A program made the translations under genes and the position numbers. Of a stretch of DNA of 64,000 nucleotides, positions 7,848 through 15,718 are shown one piece after another. Source of the DNA: JAEUJM01 sp044221555 (GTDB lineage: Bacteria; Actinomycetota; Acidimicrobiia; Acidimicrobiales; DATDAH01); assembly GCA_044221555.1 (NCBI GenBank), contig JBGAOY010000009.1:124001-188000 (forward strand). The letters are read 5' to 3'. The notes under the pieces were generated by a model. The model ran no database searches. It saw only the letters and a list, made by a program, of their open reading frames with translations, and had not been told where the DNA came from. The first letter of the stretch is position 1. Every line of letters begins with the position of its first letter.

Positions 7848-8342
7848 ATGATCGAGATCGGCGAGAGCTTCGTCGGCGACGGTGCCGAGGCCGCCCACCT
7901 GAACACGGTGCTCGGTCCCCGCGACGGCCCCGTGGGCACCGCCTGGGCCACCGCGCTGGCCACCCCGTCGGCGGGTCACGCCCCCTTCGTGGCGGTGGTG
8001 CGACCAGGCCTGCCCGCCAAGCCGCTCACCCTGTTCGTGAACAAGGCGGCCATCGCCTCCGACCGCCACGGCACCCTCACCTGGGGCGCGGCGCAGGCGG
8101 GCGTGGCCGCCGGCGTGGCCGACGCCGCCGCCGAGCTCGGGCTCACCGACCACGATGCCGACGGCCTGGTGCTGATCGCCGCCGTGTGGGTGAGCCCCGA
8201 CGCGGTCGACGCCGACGCCGTGTACCGCAACAACCGGGCCGCCACCTTCCGGGCCGTGCTGTCGGGTCGGGCCGGCCAACCCGCCCTCGCCGACGTGCTC
8301 GAGGCCCGCCACCACCCCAGGAACCCCTTCTTCACCCCGTAG
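7848..8342 (+). CDS. fae: formaldehyde-activating enzyme (Fae) homologue
   Basis: 164 residues, the usual Fae length. Fae condenses formaldehyde with tetrahydromethanopterin in methylotrophs and archaea. The family pattern is clear: IGESFVGDGAEAAH with the catalytic His17, then VLGPRDGPVGTAWATAL, LPAKPLTLFVNKA and a C-terminal AVYRNNRAATFRAVLSGRAG. The ATG is preceded by a strong SD (CCAGGAGG, 7836-7843). The gene lies 95 bases behind the HalD-like oxygenase, so co-transcription is possible. No methanopterin biosynthesis gene lies in the window, so the real cofactor is open. Confidence 0.85.
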   Translation: MIEIGESFVGDGAEAAHLNTVLGPRDGPVGTAWATALATPSAGHAPFVAVVRPGLPAKPLTLFVNKAAIASDRHGTLTWGAAQAGVAAGVADAAAELGLTDHDADGLVLIAAVWVSPDAVDADAVYRNNRAATFRAVLSGRAGQPALADVLEARHHPRNPFFTP

Positions 8343-8378
8343 GCCGGCACGAGCCTCGTCGGGTCGATCCGTGTGGCG

Positions 8379-10034
8379 TCAGCCCTGCGACGCCGCCGCC
8401 CGCTCGGCCACCAGGCGGTCGATCTGAGGGGCGAGGTTCGCGTACATCGCCTCCGCCACTACGTGCGCGGCGTGCTCGTTGTGGTGGGCATCGTCCTCGT
8501 AGACGAGCTCGTCGAGGTCGTCGAGGTCGTCGCCCAGGTCGATCACCCCGTCGGTGGTCATCAGCGCCCGGGCCTGGTTCCACGCCGCGCCGAAGCTGTC
8601 GTGCCACTCCCGATCGGCGCCGATGTTGGCGAGGGTGGCGTCGTCGACGGCGAGGTCGCGGGTCCACACCGACGGCTGCAGGTACTGCACGATCGGCACC
8701 CCCCGGGCGCCGGCGATGTCACGCGCGAACTGCGCCGAGCGGTTGAACACGACGGCGGCGTTCTGGGGCGACGTGCCCGTCGTACGGGGGATGGGGTCGT
8801 CTTCGTCGGTGGTGCCGCCGATCGCCGCCCCCGACTCGCGGAGCGCCCGGCGCACGTCGTCGGACCACCCGGCGTCCACCTCGGTGCGCGAGCCCGGCAT
8901 GAGCGTGGCCATGATGTCGTTGAAGCCCTCGTACATCACGATGAGGTCCGGCGCCGGCCGCTCCGTGAGCATCTGGCCCATCAGCACCGCGTCCTGCCAC
9001 GCCCGGTAGCCCGGCACGCCGAAGTTCTGCACCCGCAGGTCGACACCGTCGGCCTCCGCCAGGCGGGCGACCTCGGAGGGGATGGTGTGCTCGTCGCGCT
9101 GGCCCTGCCCGTAGAGGGCGGACGACCCGAACAACCACACGTCGAGGGCGGCGTCGTCGTCGGCGGCACCCGGTGGGGTGTAGCTGTGGCGCACCCGCGA
9201 CGTGACGTTCACGTACTGGCCCGACGTGTCGGCGACCCGGACGGTGAGGTACGAGTCGTAGAGCAGGGGAACGGGGAAGTACTCCGAGATGTACTGGGCC
9301 AGCCAGGGGGCGTCGTTCAGCCCGAGCCGCCCGTCGCGGGGCACACCGTCGGGCCCGTCGCCCTGAGGGAACGGGATCGTGCCCAACGTGGTGGCCAACT
9401 CGGTCTGCGGGCCGACCACCGGCGCCGACGGCGGCGGCGGGTCCTCGAAGAGGGTCGAGCCGGGGATCAGCCGACCGGCCCACTGCCGTGTCTCGTCACG
9501 CAGCGGGAAGGCCACCACGAGCAGCAACACCAGCGGCACGGCGGCCACCGCCAGACCGTGCAGCTTCGACGGCAACGACCGGGGGCGCCGCTCGCTGGCG
9601 AACTCGCGGTGCGGGAGTGCGTCCCAGAGGCGCTGCGGTCGGGGGGCCCAGTGTCCTCGGTCGCCGGCCGGATCGAGGGTGTCCCACCGCAGCAGGTGCG
9701 TGAGCACCCACACCGGCAGGACGAGCACCACCATCATGAGCCCCATCATCAGCACCGTGAGCACCAGGCCGACCACGTGGCCGATGCCCGCGAGCACCTT
9801 CGCGACCCAGCGGTCGACGCCCGGCGCGAGGCGGCGCAGCACGAGCAGCGTGACGACGAAGACGGCCAGCGCCGCCGCGGCGGTGGGGTGGCCCCGCCAC
9901 AGCAGGAACGCCACGGCGGCGGCGCCGACCACCCCGCCCACCAGGGCGGACGGCCCCCCGGGGGCGGGCGCGGGCCGGCGATCGATCTCCCGCCACGAGG
10001 ACGCAGGGTCCTCGCGTGCCCGCTCCGACTCCAT
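8379..10034 (-). CDS. membrane-anchored SGNH/GDSL-type hydrolase
   Basis: 551 residues. The N-terminal third has about four hydrophobic segments (ALVGGVVGAAAVAFLL, ALAVFVVTLLVL, GLVLTVLMMGLMMVVLVL, AVAAVPLVLLLVVAFPL). The rest is an SGNH-fold domain with block I FGSSALYG (Ser nucleophile in GSS instead of GDS), a conserved NFGVPGY, block III YEGFND, and block V DDAHHNE holding the Asp/His pair. Such proteins act on acyl or acetyl esters of cell-envelope polymers; the substrate is unknown. The ATG at 10034 is chosen because upstream sequence is arginine-rich repeat shadow. Confidence 0.75.
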   Translation of the reverse strand: MESERAREDPASSWREIDRRPAPAPGGPSALVGGVVGAAAVAFLLWRGHPTAAAALAVFVVTLLVLRRLAPGVDRWVAKVLAGIGHVVGLVLTVLMMGLMMVVLVLPVWVLTHLLRWDTLDPAGDRGHWAPRPQRLWDALPHREFASERRPRSLPSKLHGLAVAAVPLVLLLVVAFPLRDETRQWAGRLIPGSTLFEDPPPPSAPVVGPQTELATTLGTIPFPQGDGPDGVPRDGRLGLNDAPWLAQYISEYFPVPLLYDSYLTVRVADTSGQYVNVTSRVRHSYTPPGAADDDAALDVWLFGSSALYGQGQRDEHTIPSEVARLAEADGVDLRVQNFGVPGYRAWQDAVLMGQMLTERPAPDLIVMYEGFNDIMATLMPGSRTEVDAGWSDDVRRALRESGAAIGGTTDEDDPIPRTTGTSPQNAAVVFNRSAQFARDIAGARGVPIVQYLQPSVWTRDLAVDDATLANIGADREWHDSFGAAWNQARALMTTDGVIDLGDDLDDLDELVYEDDAHHNEHAAHVVAEAMYANLAPQIDRLVAERAAASQG

Positions 10035-10059
10035 CCCGGCCAGTCTGGCATCGCCGGCC

Positions 10060-10240
10060 CACAGGTGGACATCAGCCGCCGCCCGCTGCCGGCTGTCGGT
10101 CGCCGGACGCCGCCCGCTGGCCGCCAGCCGCAGGTCGCCAGCCGCGGGTCGCCGCTCGCGGCGATCGCCACTCGCCGGGGGTCGCCGGCCGCCACTCGCC
10201 GCAGGTCGCCGCAGGTCGCCGCAGGCCGCCGCCAGGCTGG
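10060..10240. repeat. degenerate GTCGCC-based short tandem repeats
   Basis: The interval between the SGNH and crcB genes consists of imperfect copies of a GTCGCCGC(A/C)(G/C) unit. The cleanest run is three GTCGCCGCAG copies near 10205-10235. No gene or promoter box stands out inside it. Confidence 0.6.
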
Positions 10241-10618
10241 TCAGACGGCGGCGGCGAGGGCCAGGCCGGCCGCGGCCGCGGCCGCCCCCACCAGGAGGCC
10301 GGCGACGACATTGGCCAGCGCCGGGCCGGCGTCGCCCTCCTCGACCAGGCGCACGGTCTCGAACGTGAACGTGGAGAAGGTGGTGTAGGCACCGCAGAAG
10401 CCGGTGGCCAGCCACAGCCTCGGCGCGCCGGTGAACCCGTGGTAGAGCGCCGCACCGGTGATCAGGCCCAGCAGGAACGACCCCGTGGCGTTCACCACGA
10501 ACGTGCCCCACGGGAACGGGCCTCGGGTGCGGTCCTGCACGAGGCCGTCCACCAGGTAGCGGGCGGGCGCCCCCAGGGCCCCTGCCACCGCGATGCCCAC
10601 CACCGCGTTGACGCTCAC
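10241..10618 (-). CDS. crcB: fluoride channel subunit CrcB/FluC (second of pair)
   Basis: 125 residues, four hydrophobic helices, full family length. Family motifs: GALGAPARYLVDGLV, FPWGTFVVNATGSFLLG and the signature GFCGAYTTFSTFTFE. CrcB proteins are dual-topology channels that expel fluoride; tandem pairs such as this one usually act as heterodimers of opposite orientation. The GTG start overlaps the stop of the upstream crcB by four bases (GTGA). Confidence 0.92.
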   Translation of the reverse strand: MSVNAVVGIAVAGALGAPARYLVDGLVQDRTRGPFPWGTFVVNATGSFLLGLITGAALYHGFTGAPRLWLATGFCGAYTTFSTFTFETVRLVEEGDAGPALANVVAGLLVGAAAAAAGLALAAAV

Positions 10619-11142
10619 CGGGCCGCCCCCGCGGCCACGGCCGACACCCGCCGGCCGCCCGCGATCCCCGCCCACGCCGCGGTGAGGCCCGCCGCCACGC
10701 TCGCGGTCACGTAGGCCGCCGCGGTCGCCGCGTGGCCGTGGTCGACGAGCAGGTCGGTCTCGACCACGAACGTGGAGAAGGTGGTGAACGCCCCCAGGAA
10801 GCCCGTGGCCACGAAGGGGCGCAGGTGATGCGACGGCGGGTACCGCCGGATCAGGACCACCAGCAGGAACCCCAGCGCGAAGCTGCCGGCGACGTTGGTC
10901 CAGAACGTGGCCCACGGGAAGCCGTCGACCCCCACCCCCACCACCTGCGCCACCGCGTAGCGGGCCGGCGCGCCCAGCGCGCCGCCGGCGGCGATCGCCG
11001 CCAGCACCGACGGCTCGGCCCGCCGGGGCCCGGGGGCGCCGGGCGGTCGCGGGACGTGCTCGTCCGAGGGCTCGGCGGCATCCGCGGGGTCGAGGTCGGG
11101 ATCGATCGGGAGGCGCCGGTCCAGCGCCTCGTCGTCGGCCAT
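10615..11142 (-). CDS. crcB: fluoride channel subunit CrcB/FluC (first of pair)
   Basis: 175 residues. It has the same four-helix core as its partner (GALGAPARYAVAQVV, FPWATFWTNVAGSFALG, GFLGAFTTFSTFVVE) but carries an additional hydrophilic, acidic N-terminus of about 45 residues (DPADAAEPSDEH) that the partner lacks. The ATG at 11142 starts this extension. The intergenic space to the divergent response regulator is only about 90 bases, and I could not find the fluoride riboswitch core in it. Confidence 0.9.
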   Translation of the reverse strand: MADDEALDRRLPIDPDLDPADAAEPSDEHVPRPPGAPGPRRAEPSVLAAIAAGGALGAPARYAVAQVVGVGVDGFPWATFWTNVAGSFALGFLLVVLIRRYPPSHHLRPFVATGFLGAFTTFSTFVVETDLLVDHGHAATAAAYVTASVAAGLTAAWAGIAGGRRVSAVAAGAAR

Positions 11143-11204
11143 CCCTGCATGCTCGCAGGCGCGACCCCACCCCGGCGGCCCGCGGCCAGGGCCCTCTTCG
11201 GAAC

Positions 11205-11227
11205 TTCTCAAGGTCGGGTGCCACCAT
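11205..11227 (+). promoter_or_regulatory. autoregulatory-type promoter of the two-component operon
   Basis: TTCTCAAGGTCGGG (11205-11218) is followed after three bases by the -10-like CACCAT (11222-11227), and the GTG start lies six bases further. The 11-base box TCAAGGTCGGG with the same three-base spacing to CACNNT recurs in front of the gene behind this operon (13451-13470). Confidence 0.5.
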
Positions 11228-11233
11228 GCGTCG

Positions 11234-11905
11234 GTGCGCGTGCTGCTCGTCGACGACGACCCCGGGATCCTGCTGTCGCTGCGGCGGGCCCTCGAGTTCG
11301 AGGGCTACACGGTGCCGACGGCCACCGACGGGGTCGAGGCGCTCGATGCCATCGCTCGGGAGGCCCCGGACGCGGTGGTGCTCGACGTCACCATGCCCCG
11401 CCTCGACGGCCTCCAGGTGTGCCGACACCTGCGGGCCGAGGGCGACCGCACACCGATCCTCGTCCTCACCGCCCGCCACGCGGTCACCGACCGGGTGGCG
11501 GGCCTCGACGCGGGCGCCGACGACTACCTGGTGAAGCCGTTCGCGCTCGAGGAGCTGCTGGCGCGGGTGCGGGCCCTGCTCCGGCGCCACGGTGACGACG
11601 ACGGGGGCCTGCTCTCCCTGGCCGACCTCGAGATGGACGTGGGTGCCCACACCGCCCGCCGGGCCGGCCACGCCATCGACCTCACCCGCACCGAATGGGC
11701 CCTGCTCGAGCTGCTGTTGCGCAACGCCGGCCAGGTGCTCACGCGGGAGCTGATCTCCGACCGGGTGTGGGGCTACGAGCTGGGCACCGCGGGCTCGCTC
11801 GACGTGTACATCGGGTACCTGCGGCGCAAGACCGAGGAGCACGGCGGCGCCCGACTGATCCAGACCGTGCGGGGCGTGGGCTTCGTGGCCCGCACCGACC
11901 CGTGA
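11234..11905 (+). CDS. OmpR/PhoB-family response regulator (MprA-like)
   Basis: 223 residues. The receiver domain (1-115) has the acidic pocket VDDD, phospho-acceptor Asp51 (VVLDVTMPRLDG), a conserved LTAR switch and LVKPF lysine. The C-terminal winged helix (about 125-220) ends with the IQTVRGVGFVAR motif typical of OmpR-type proteins. It should bind DNA as a dimer on direct repeats. It is the first gene of an operon with its histidine kinase (GTGA overlap). The GTG start fits a leaderless transcript. Confidence 0.93.
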   Translation: MRVLLVDDDPGILLSLRRALEFEGYTVPTATDGVEALDAIAREAPDAVVLDVTMPRLDGLQVCRHLRAEGDRTPILVLTARHAVTDRVAGLDAGADDYLVKPFALEELLARVRALLRRHGDDDGGLLSLADLEMDVGAHTARRAGHAIDLTRTEWALLELLLRNAGQVLTRELISDRVWGYELGTAGSLDVYIGYLRRKTEEHGGARLIQTVRGVGFVARTDP

Positions 11906-13440
11906 CCCTGCGGGCCCGGCTGACCGTCGTGGTCGCGGTGGCGGTGGCGCTGGCGGTGGTGGTGGCGGTGGCGGTGGCCTGGCTGGCCACCGCGCACCGG
12001 CTACGGGCCGAGATCGACGACGCCCTCGCCACCCGCGCCCACGCCCTCGCCGAGCTTCCGGCGATGGCCGCGTTCGCCCAACGCACCACGCCGGTGCGGG
12101 GCGAGGGCCGACCGCGTGGGGCGGCCGACGGCGCCGGCATCCGTGCCGCGCTGGTGCAGGACATCTCGATCCAGGTCGTGGGCGTCACCGGGACCACCAC
12201 CTCGCTGGCCGGCTCGGCCCTGCCCGTGGGCGCCGCCGACCTCACCGCGGCGGCCGAGGGCGACGGGGCGTTCACCCGCGACGCCACCGTGGACGGCGCC
12301 CACTTCCGGGTGCGCACCCAGGCCGTGCCCGGCGGCGGCGCCGTGCAGGTGGGACGCGCCGTCACCGAGACCGACGACACCCTCGAGGGGTTGGCGGTGC
12401 TGTTGGGGGTCACCGCCGTGCTCGGCGTGGCTGCCGCGGCGGTGGTGGGCCTGGTGGCGGCCAGGCGGGCGCTGCGCCCCATCGACGACCTCACCCGGGC
12501 CACCGAGCGGGTGGCGCGCGACCAGGACCTCACCGCGCCCCTGCCCGCCCCGACCACCCACGACGAGGTGGGGCGACTCACCGAGAGCTTCAACACCATG
12601 GTGGCGGCGCTGGCCACGTCACGCGCGCAGCAGCAGCGACTGGTCACCGATGCCAGCCACGAGCTGCGCACGCCCCTCACCAGCCTGCGCACCACGATCG
12701 AGCTCCTGCGCCGGGCCGACCCGGCCACCGATGCCGTCCCGGCCAACGCGACCGCGACCGACGACGCGGCACCGCGAGACGATCCGTCCGGGACGCCCCT
12801 CGCAACCTCGGCGGGACTGCCGGCGGCGCAGCGTCGGGAGCTGTACGACCATGCCCTCGACGAGCTGGCAGAGCTGACCCACCTGGCCACCGAATTGGTC
12901 GACCTGGCCACCGACACCCACGCGGTCACCGACGAGCCCGGCCCGGTGGACCTGGGCCAGGTGGCCGACCGGGTGGCCGCTCGCGCCCGGCGCCGCACCG
13001 GCCAGGCCATCGCGGTGACCACCGGCGACCGCTCGCCGAACCGCGGCGGCGCCGGAGACCATGCCGACGCCGGCGACGACGCCGACATCGCCGGCCGCAC
13101 CGTGATCGGCCACGCCGCCGCGATCGAGCGGGCGATGACGAACCTGGTCGACAACGCCTGCAAGTGGAACCCCCTCGGCCCGACCATCGAGGTCACCGTC
13201 ACGGGCTCACGGGTGGCGGTGCGCGACCACGGCCCCGGGGTGGCGCCGGAGGAGCGCGAGCGGGTGTTCGAGCGCTTCGCCCGCGGGAGCGACGCGGAGG
13301 CCGTGCCCGGGTCGGGCCTGGGCCTGGCCATCGTCCGCCAGGTGGCCGTCGACCATGGCGGGCGGGCCTGGGTCGAGGCCGCGCCGGGCGGCGGCACCGT
13401 CGCCGTCGCCGAATTCTCCGGCGATTCTCAAGTTCCGTGA
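11902..13440 (+). CDS. sensor histidine kinase (MprB-like)
   Basis: 512 residues. Two membrane helices (about 8-32 and 162-188) enclose an external sensor domain. A HAMP domain (ALRPIDDLTRATERV) follows, then HisKA with the phospho-accepting His at about residue 253 (DASHELRTPLTSL) and a HATPase domain with N-box LVDNACKWN and G-box GSGLGLAIV. HisKA is interrupted by an Ala/Asp/Thr-rich insert of about 35 residues between its two helices. The GTG start overlaps the regulator stop. The last codons contain ATTCTC direct repeats that probably serve the next gene. Confidence 0.92.
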   Translation: MTLRARLTVVVAVAVALAVVVAVAVAWLATAHRLRAEIDDALATRAHALAELPAMAAFAQRTTPVRGEGRPRGAADGAGIRAALVQDISIQVVGVTGTTTSLAGSALPVGAADLTAAAEGDGAFTRDATVDGAHFRVRTQAVPGGGAVQVGRAVTETDDTLEGLAVLLGVTAVLGVAAAAVVGLVAARRALRPIDDLTRATERVARDQDLTAPLPAPTTHDEVGRLTESFNTMVAALATSRAQQQRLVTDASHELRTPLTSLRTTIELLRRADPATDAVPANATATDDAAPRDDPSGTPLATSAGLPAAQRRELYDHALDELAELTHLATELVDLATDTHAVTDEPGPVDLGQVADRVAARARRRTGQAIAVTTGDRSPNRGGAGDHADAGDDADIAGRTVIGHAAAIERAMTNLVDNACKWNPLGPTIEVTVTGSRVAVRDHGPGVAPEERERVFERFARGSDAEAVPGSGLGLAIVRQVAVDHGGRAWVEAAPGGGTVAVAEFSGDSQVP

Positions 13441-13470
13441 GGGACGTCGTTCAAGGTCGGGGCGCACAGT
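13413..13470 (+). promoter_or_regulatory. 11-bp-spaced direct repeats and shared promoter box
   Basis: ATTCTCC (13413) and ATTCTCA (13424) are spaced exactly 11 bases, as OmpR-type regulators prefer. A second copy of TCAAGGTCGGG (13451-13461) precedes CACAGT (13465-13470) with the same three-base gap seen at the response-regulator promoter. The site overlaps the 3' end of the kinase gene. Confidence 0.5.
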
Positions 13471-13530
13471 CGTCTCGTGGCCGATCGGGCCACGACACCC
13501 GAACCAACCCCGACGACGAGGAGCAGTCCC

Positions 13531-14007
13531 ATGCCCACCCCATCCACCACCTCCCGGGCCAAGCGGGCCGGTGCACTGGCCACCCTGGTGATCAGCGTGC
13601 TGGCCGTCGGCGCCGGCCTGCTGGCCCCACCCGCCGGCGCCCAGGACTCCGGCGAGACCCAGGGCCGCCACCCCCGGATCACCGACGAGCAACGCCAGTG
13701 CATGGCCGACGCCGGCTTCGAGCACCCGCTGGCCGGCCAGCTCCGCACCCGTGAGCAGCGCCAGGCCTTCCGCGACGCCGCCGAGGGGTGCGGCATCGAC
13801 CTACCGCCGGGCTTCTTCCGCCACGCCGCCCGTCGCGGGGCGCGCCACTGGTACCGGAACCTCACCGACGAGCAGCGCCAGTGCCTCACCGACCAGGGCG
13901 TCGAGCGCCCCGCCCGGGGCGAGCGTCCTACGCCCGACCAGATCCAGGCCTTCCGCGACGCCGCGGCGGCCTGCGGCATCGAGCTGCCGGCGCCGGCCGA
14001 CGGCTGA
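13531..14007 (+). CDS. small secreted two-repeat cysteine protein
   Basis: 158 residues. A signal peptide (TSRAKRAGALATLVISVLAVGAGLL, cleavage near AGAQD) is followed by two copies of an approximately 60-residue unit of the form (I/L)TDEQRQC...QAFRDAA..CGI(D/E)LP. Each unit keeps two cysteines, which could form one disulfide per repeat outside the cell. I know no named family. The start at 13531 has a GAGGAG SD. It follows the two-component operon and shares its promoter boxes, so it is a likely target of that system, perhaps an envelope-stress or periplasmic sensor protein. Confidence 0.75.
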   Translation: MPTPSTTSRAKRAGALATLVISVLAVGAGLLAPPAGAQDSGETQGRHPRITDEQRQCMADAGFEHPLAGQLRTREQRQAFRDAAEGCGIDLPPGFFRHAARRGARHWYRNLTDEQRQCLTDQGVERPARGERPTPDQIQAFRDAAAACGIELPAPADG

Positions 14008-14024
14008 CCGCCGGCCGAGCGGAC

Positions 14025-14053
14025 GGGCCCGGCGGCGGACGGCCGCCGGGCCC
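14025..14053 (+). terminator. strong hairpin behind the cysteine-repeat gene
   Basis: GGGCCCGGCGGC (14025-14036) pairs perfectly with GCCGCCGGGCCC (14042-14053) around a five-base loop, 18 bases after the stop codon. There is no U-tract. Confidence 0.6.
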
Positions 14054-14061
14054 GGTCGCAG

Positions 14062-14067
14062 TAGCGT
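14062..14067 (+). promoter_or_regulatory. -10 box TAGCGT, leaderless start
   Basis: TAGCGT ends six bases before the ATG at 14074 and lies just behind the terminator hairpin. No -35 element is evident. Confidence 0.4.
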
Positions 14068-14073
14068 GCGGTG

Positions 14074-15624
14074 ATGAGCCGAGGGCAGCAGCGGGCGACG
14101 CTGCTCGTCGTTCTGGCGGCATCCGCCGCTGTGGTCGCCGCCGTCGCCGTGGCCGGCCGCCACCCCGGCCGGGTCGACCCGCCGGCGTCGACGCCGGCGG
14201 CCGTGCAGTTCGCGGTCATCGGCGACTACGGGTCGAACAACAGCCACGAGGCCGACGTGGCCGCGCTGGTGGCCGCCGAGACGCCCGACGTCGTGGCCAC
14301 CGTGGGCGACAACGCCTACGGCAACGCCGGCTTCGACGCCGCCATCGGCCAGTACTACCACGGGTTCATCGGCGCCTACGCGGGTAGCTACGGGGCGGGC
14401 AGCCCCACCAACCGGTTCTTCCCCGCGCTCGGCAACCACGACATCAGCGACGGCGGCCACCTGGCCGGCTACCTGTCGTACTTCACCCTCCCCGGCGCGG
14501 GCGTCACCTCGCTGCGACCCTCGGGCAACGAGCGTTACTACGACGTGGTCCAGGGCCCCGTGCACCTCTTCTTCATCGACAGCGACCCGTCCGAGCCCGC
14601 CGGCATCACCGCGAGCTCGGCGCAGGCCACGTGGCTGCGCAACGGCCTGGCCGCCTCGCCCTCACCCTGGAACGTCGTGCTGTTCCACCACGCCCCCTTC
14701 TCGTCGTCGTCGGGGCACGGCAGCACGGCGGCGCTCCAGTGGCCGTTCGAGCAATGGGGCGCCGACCTGGTGCTGGCCGGGCACGACCACACCTACGAGC
14801 GCGTCGTCCGTGACGACGACAACGACGGCACCCCGCTCACCTACGTGGTCGACGGCCTGGGCGGGCAGAGCCCCTACGGGTTCTCGACACCGGTCGCCGG
14901 CAGCCAGGTGCGCTACAACGCCGACTACGGCGCGCTGCTGGTCGACGCCACCGAGACCACCCTCACGGGCCGGTTCCGCACGGTCGGCGGCAGCACCGTC
15001 GACACCTTCACCCTCACCGCGCCGGCCCGCGGCCACATTGTGGGCACCGTCACCGACGGCACGGGACCGGTGGCCGGCGCCATGGTGCACGCCATCGACT
15101 ACCGGGCCGACCCCGCGATCCTGCTCGGCGACCTCACCGATGCCGCCGGCCACTACGACATCTCGGTGCCCGCCCCCGACCGGTACGCGGTGGCGGTGGT
15201 CGATCCCACCGGCGCGCGGGCCTTCGAGTACCACCAGGACGACCCGGCCATCGATCCCGCCGACGACGTCGTCGTGGCCCCGGGGGCGACCGCGACCGCC
15301 GACGTGGAGCTGAGCGGCTCGCCCCTGGCCCCGGGCGCGATCGGTGGCACGGTCACCGGCGGCGGCGACCCCGTGGCCGGCGCGTGGGTGCTCTCGGTCG
15401 GCGCCACCGGCACCCCCGGCCAGGCGGTGGTCACCGACGTGTCGGGCCACTACACGCTGGCGGGCCTCGCCCCCGGCTCGTACAAGCTGATCGTCACCGA
15501 CCCCGCCGGCGTGTGGCGCTGGGAGTGGTTCACCGACGCCACGTCGTGGGCCGACGCCACCCCGGTCACCGTCACGGCCGGCCAGAGCGCCACCGCCGAC
15601 CTGGCGCTCACCCCCGGTCCCTGA
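14074..15624 (+). CDS. secreted metallophosphoesterase with two carboxypeptidase-regulatory-like domains
   Basis: 516 residues. An N-terminal hydrophobic helix (about 9-28) serves as signal peptide or anchor. The calcineurin-like phosphoesterase domain (about 45-320) shows GDYGSNN, VGDNAY, GNHD, FHHAPF and GHDHTYER, the complete metal-binding set of the purple-acid-phosphatase type. Two beta-sandwich repeats follow, each of the form GTVT..G.PVAGA...G.Y....PA..Y.V.V.DP. Similar repeats make up the tail of the secreted protein at 50235. GTG 14071 is an alternative start three bases upstream. Confidence 0.85.
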   Translation: MSRGQQRATLLVVLAASAAVVAAVAVAGRHPGRVDPPASTPAAVQFAVIGDYGSNNSHEADVAALVAAETPDVVATVGDNAYGNAGFDAAIGQYYHGFIGAYAGSYGAGSPTNRFFPALGNHDISDGGHLAGYLSYFTLPGAGVTSLRPSGNERYYDVVQGPVHLFFIDSDPSEPAGITASSAQATWLRNGLAASPSPWNVVLFHHAPFSSSSGHGSTAALQWPFEQWGADLVLAGHDHTYERVVRDDDNDGTPLTYVVDGLGGQSPYGFSTPVAGSQVRYNADYGALLVDATETTLTGRFRTVGGSTVDTFTLTAPARGHIVGTVTDGTGPVAGAMVHAIDYRADPAILLGDLTDAAGHYDISVPAPDRYAVAVVDPTGARAFEYHQDDPAIDPADDVVVAPGATATADVELSGSPLAPGAIGGTVTGGGDPVAGAWVLSVGATGTPGQAVVTDVSGHYTLAGLAPGSYKLIVTDPAGVWRWEWFTDATSWADATPVTVTAGQSATADLALTPGP

Positions 15625-15639
15625 CCGACCGACTCCGTT

Positions 15640-15682
15640 CTCGACGACATGGCGCGCGCATTCCGAGCGCGATGTCGTCGAG
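15640..15682. repeat. 43-nt palindromic element, family A copy 1
   Basis: CTCGACGACAT and ATGTCGTCGAG form the outer stem of a 43-base imperfect palindrome with a second GCGCG stem inside. A second copy with 38 of 43 identical bases lies at 43374-43416. Differences occur mostly at unpaired or compensating positions. This copy sits between two convergent genes. Confidence 0.8.
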
Positions 15683-15718
15683 CATCACCTGTCGTCGGGC
15701 ATCAGGCGTGGGTCGGGA

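Noticed and set aside
11143..11233. Fluoride riboswitch upstream of the crcB pair
   Set aside because: The short spacer lacks the conserved pseudoknot core I would expect; only a weak 5-bp hairpin (CCTGC/GCAGG) is present.
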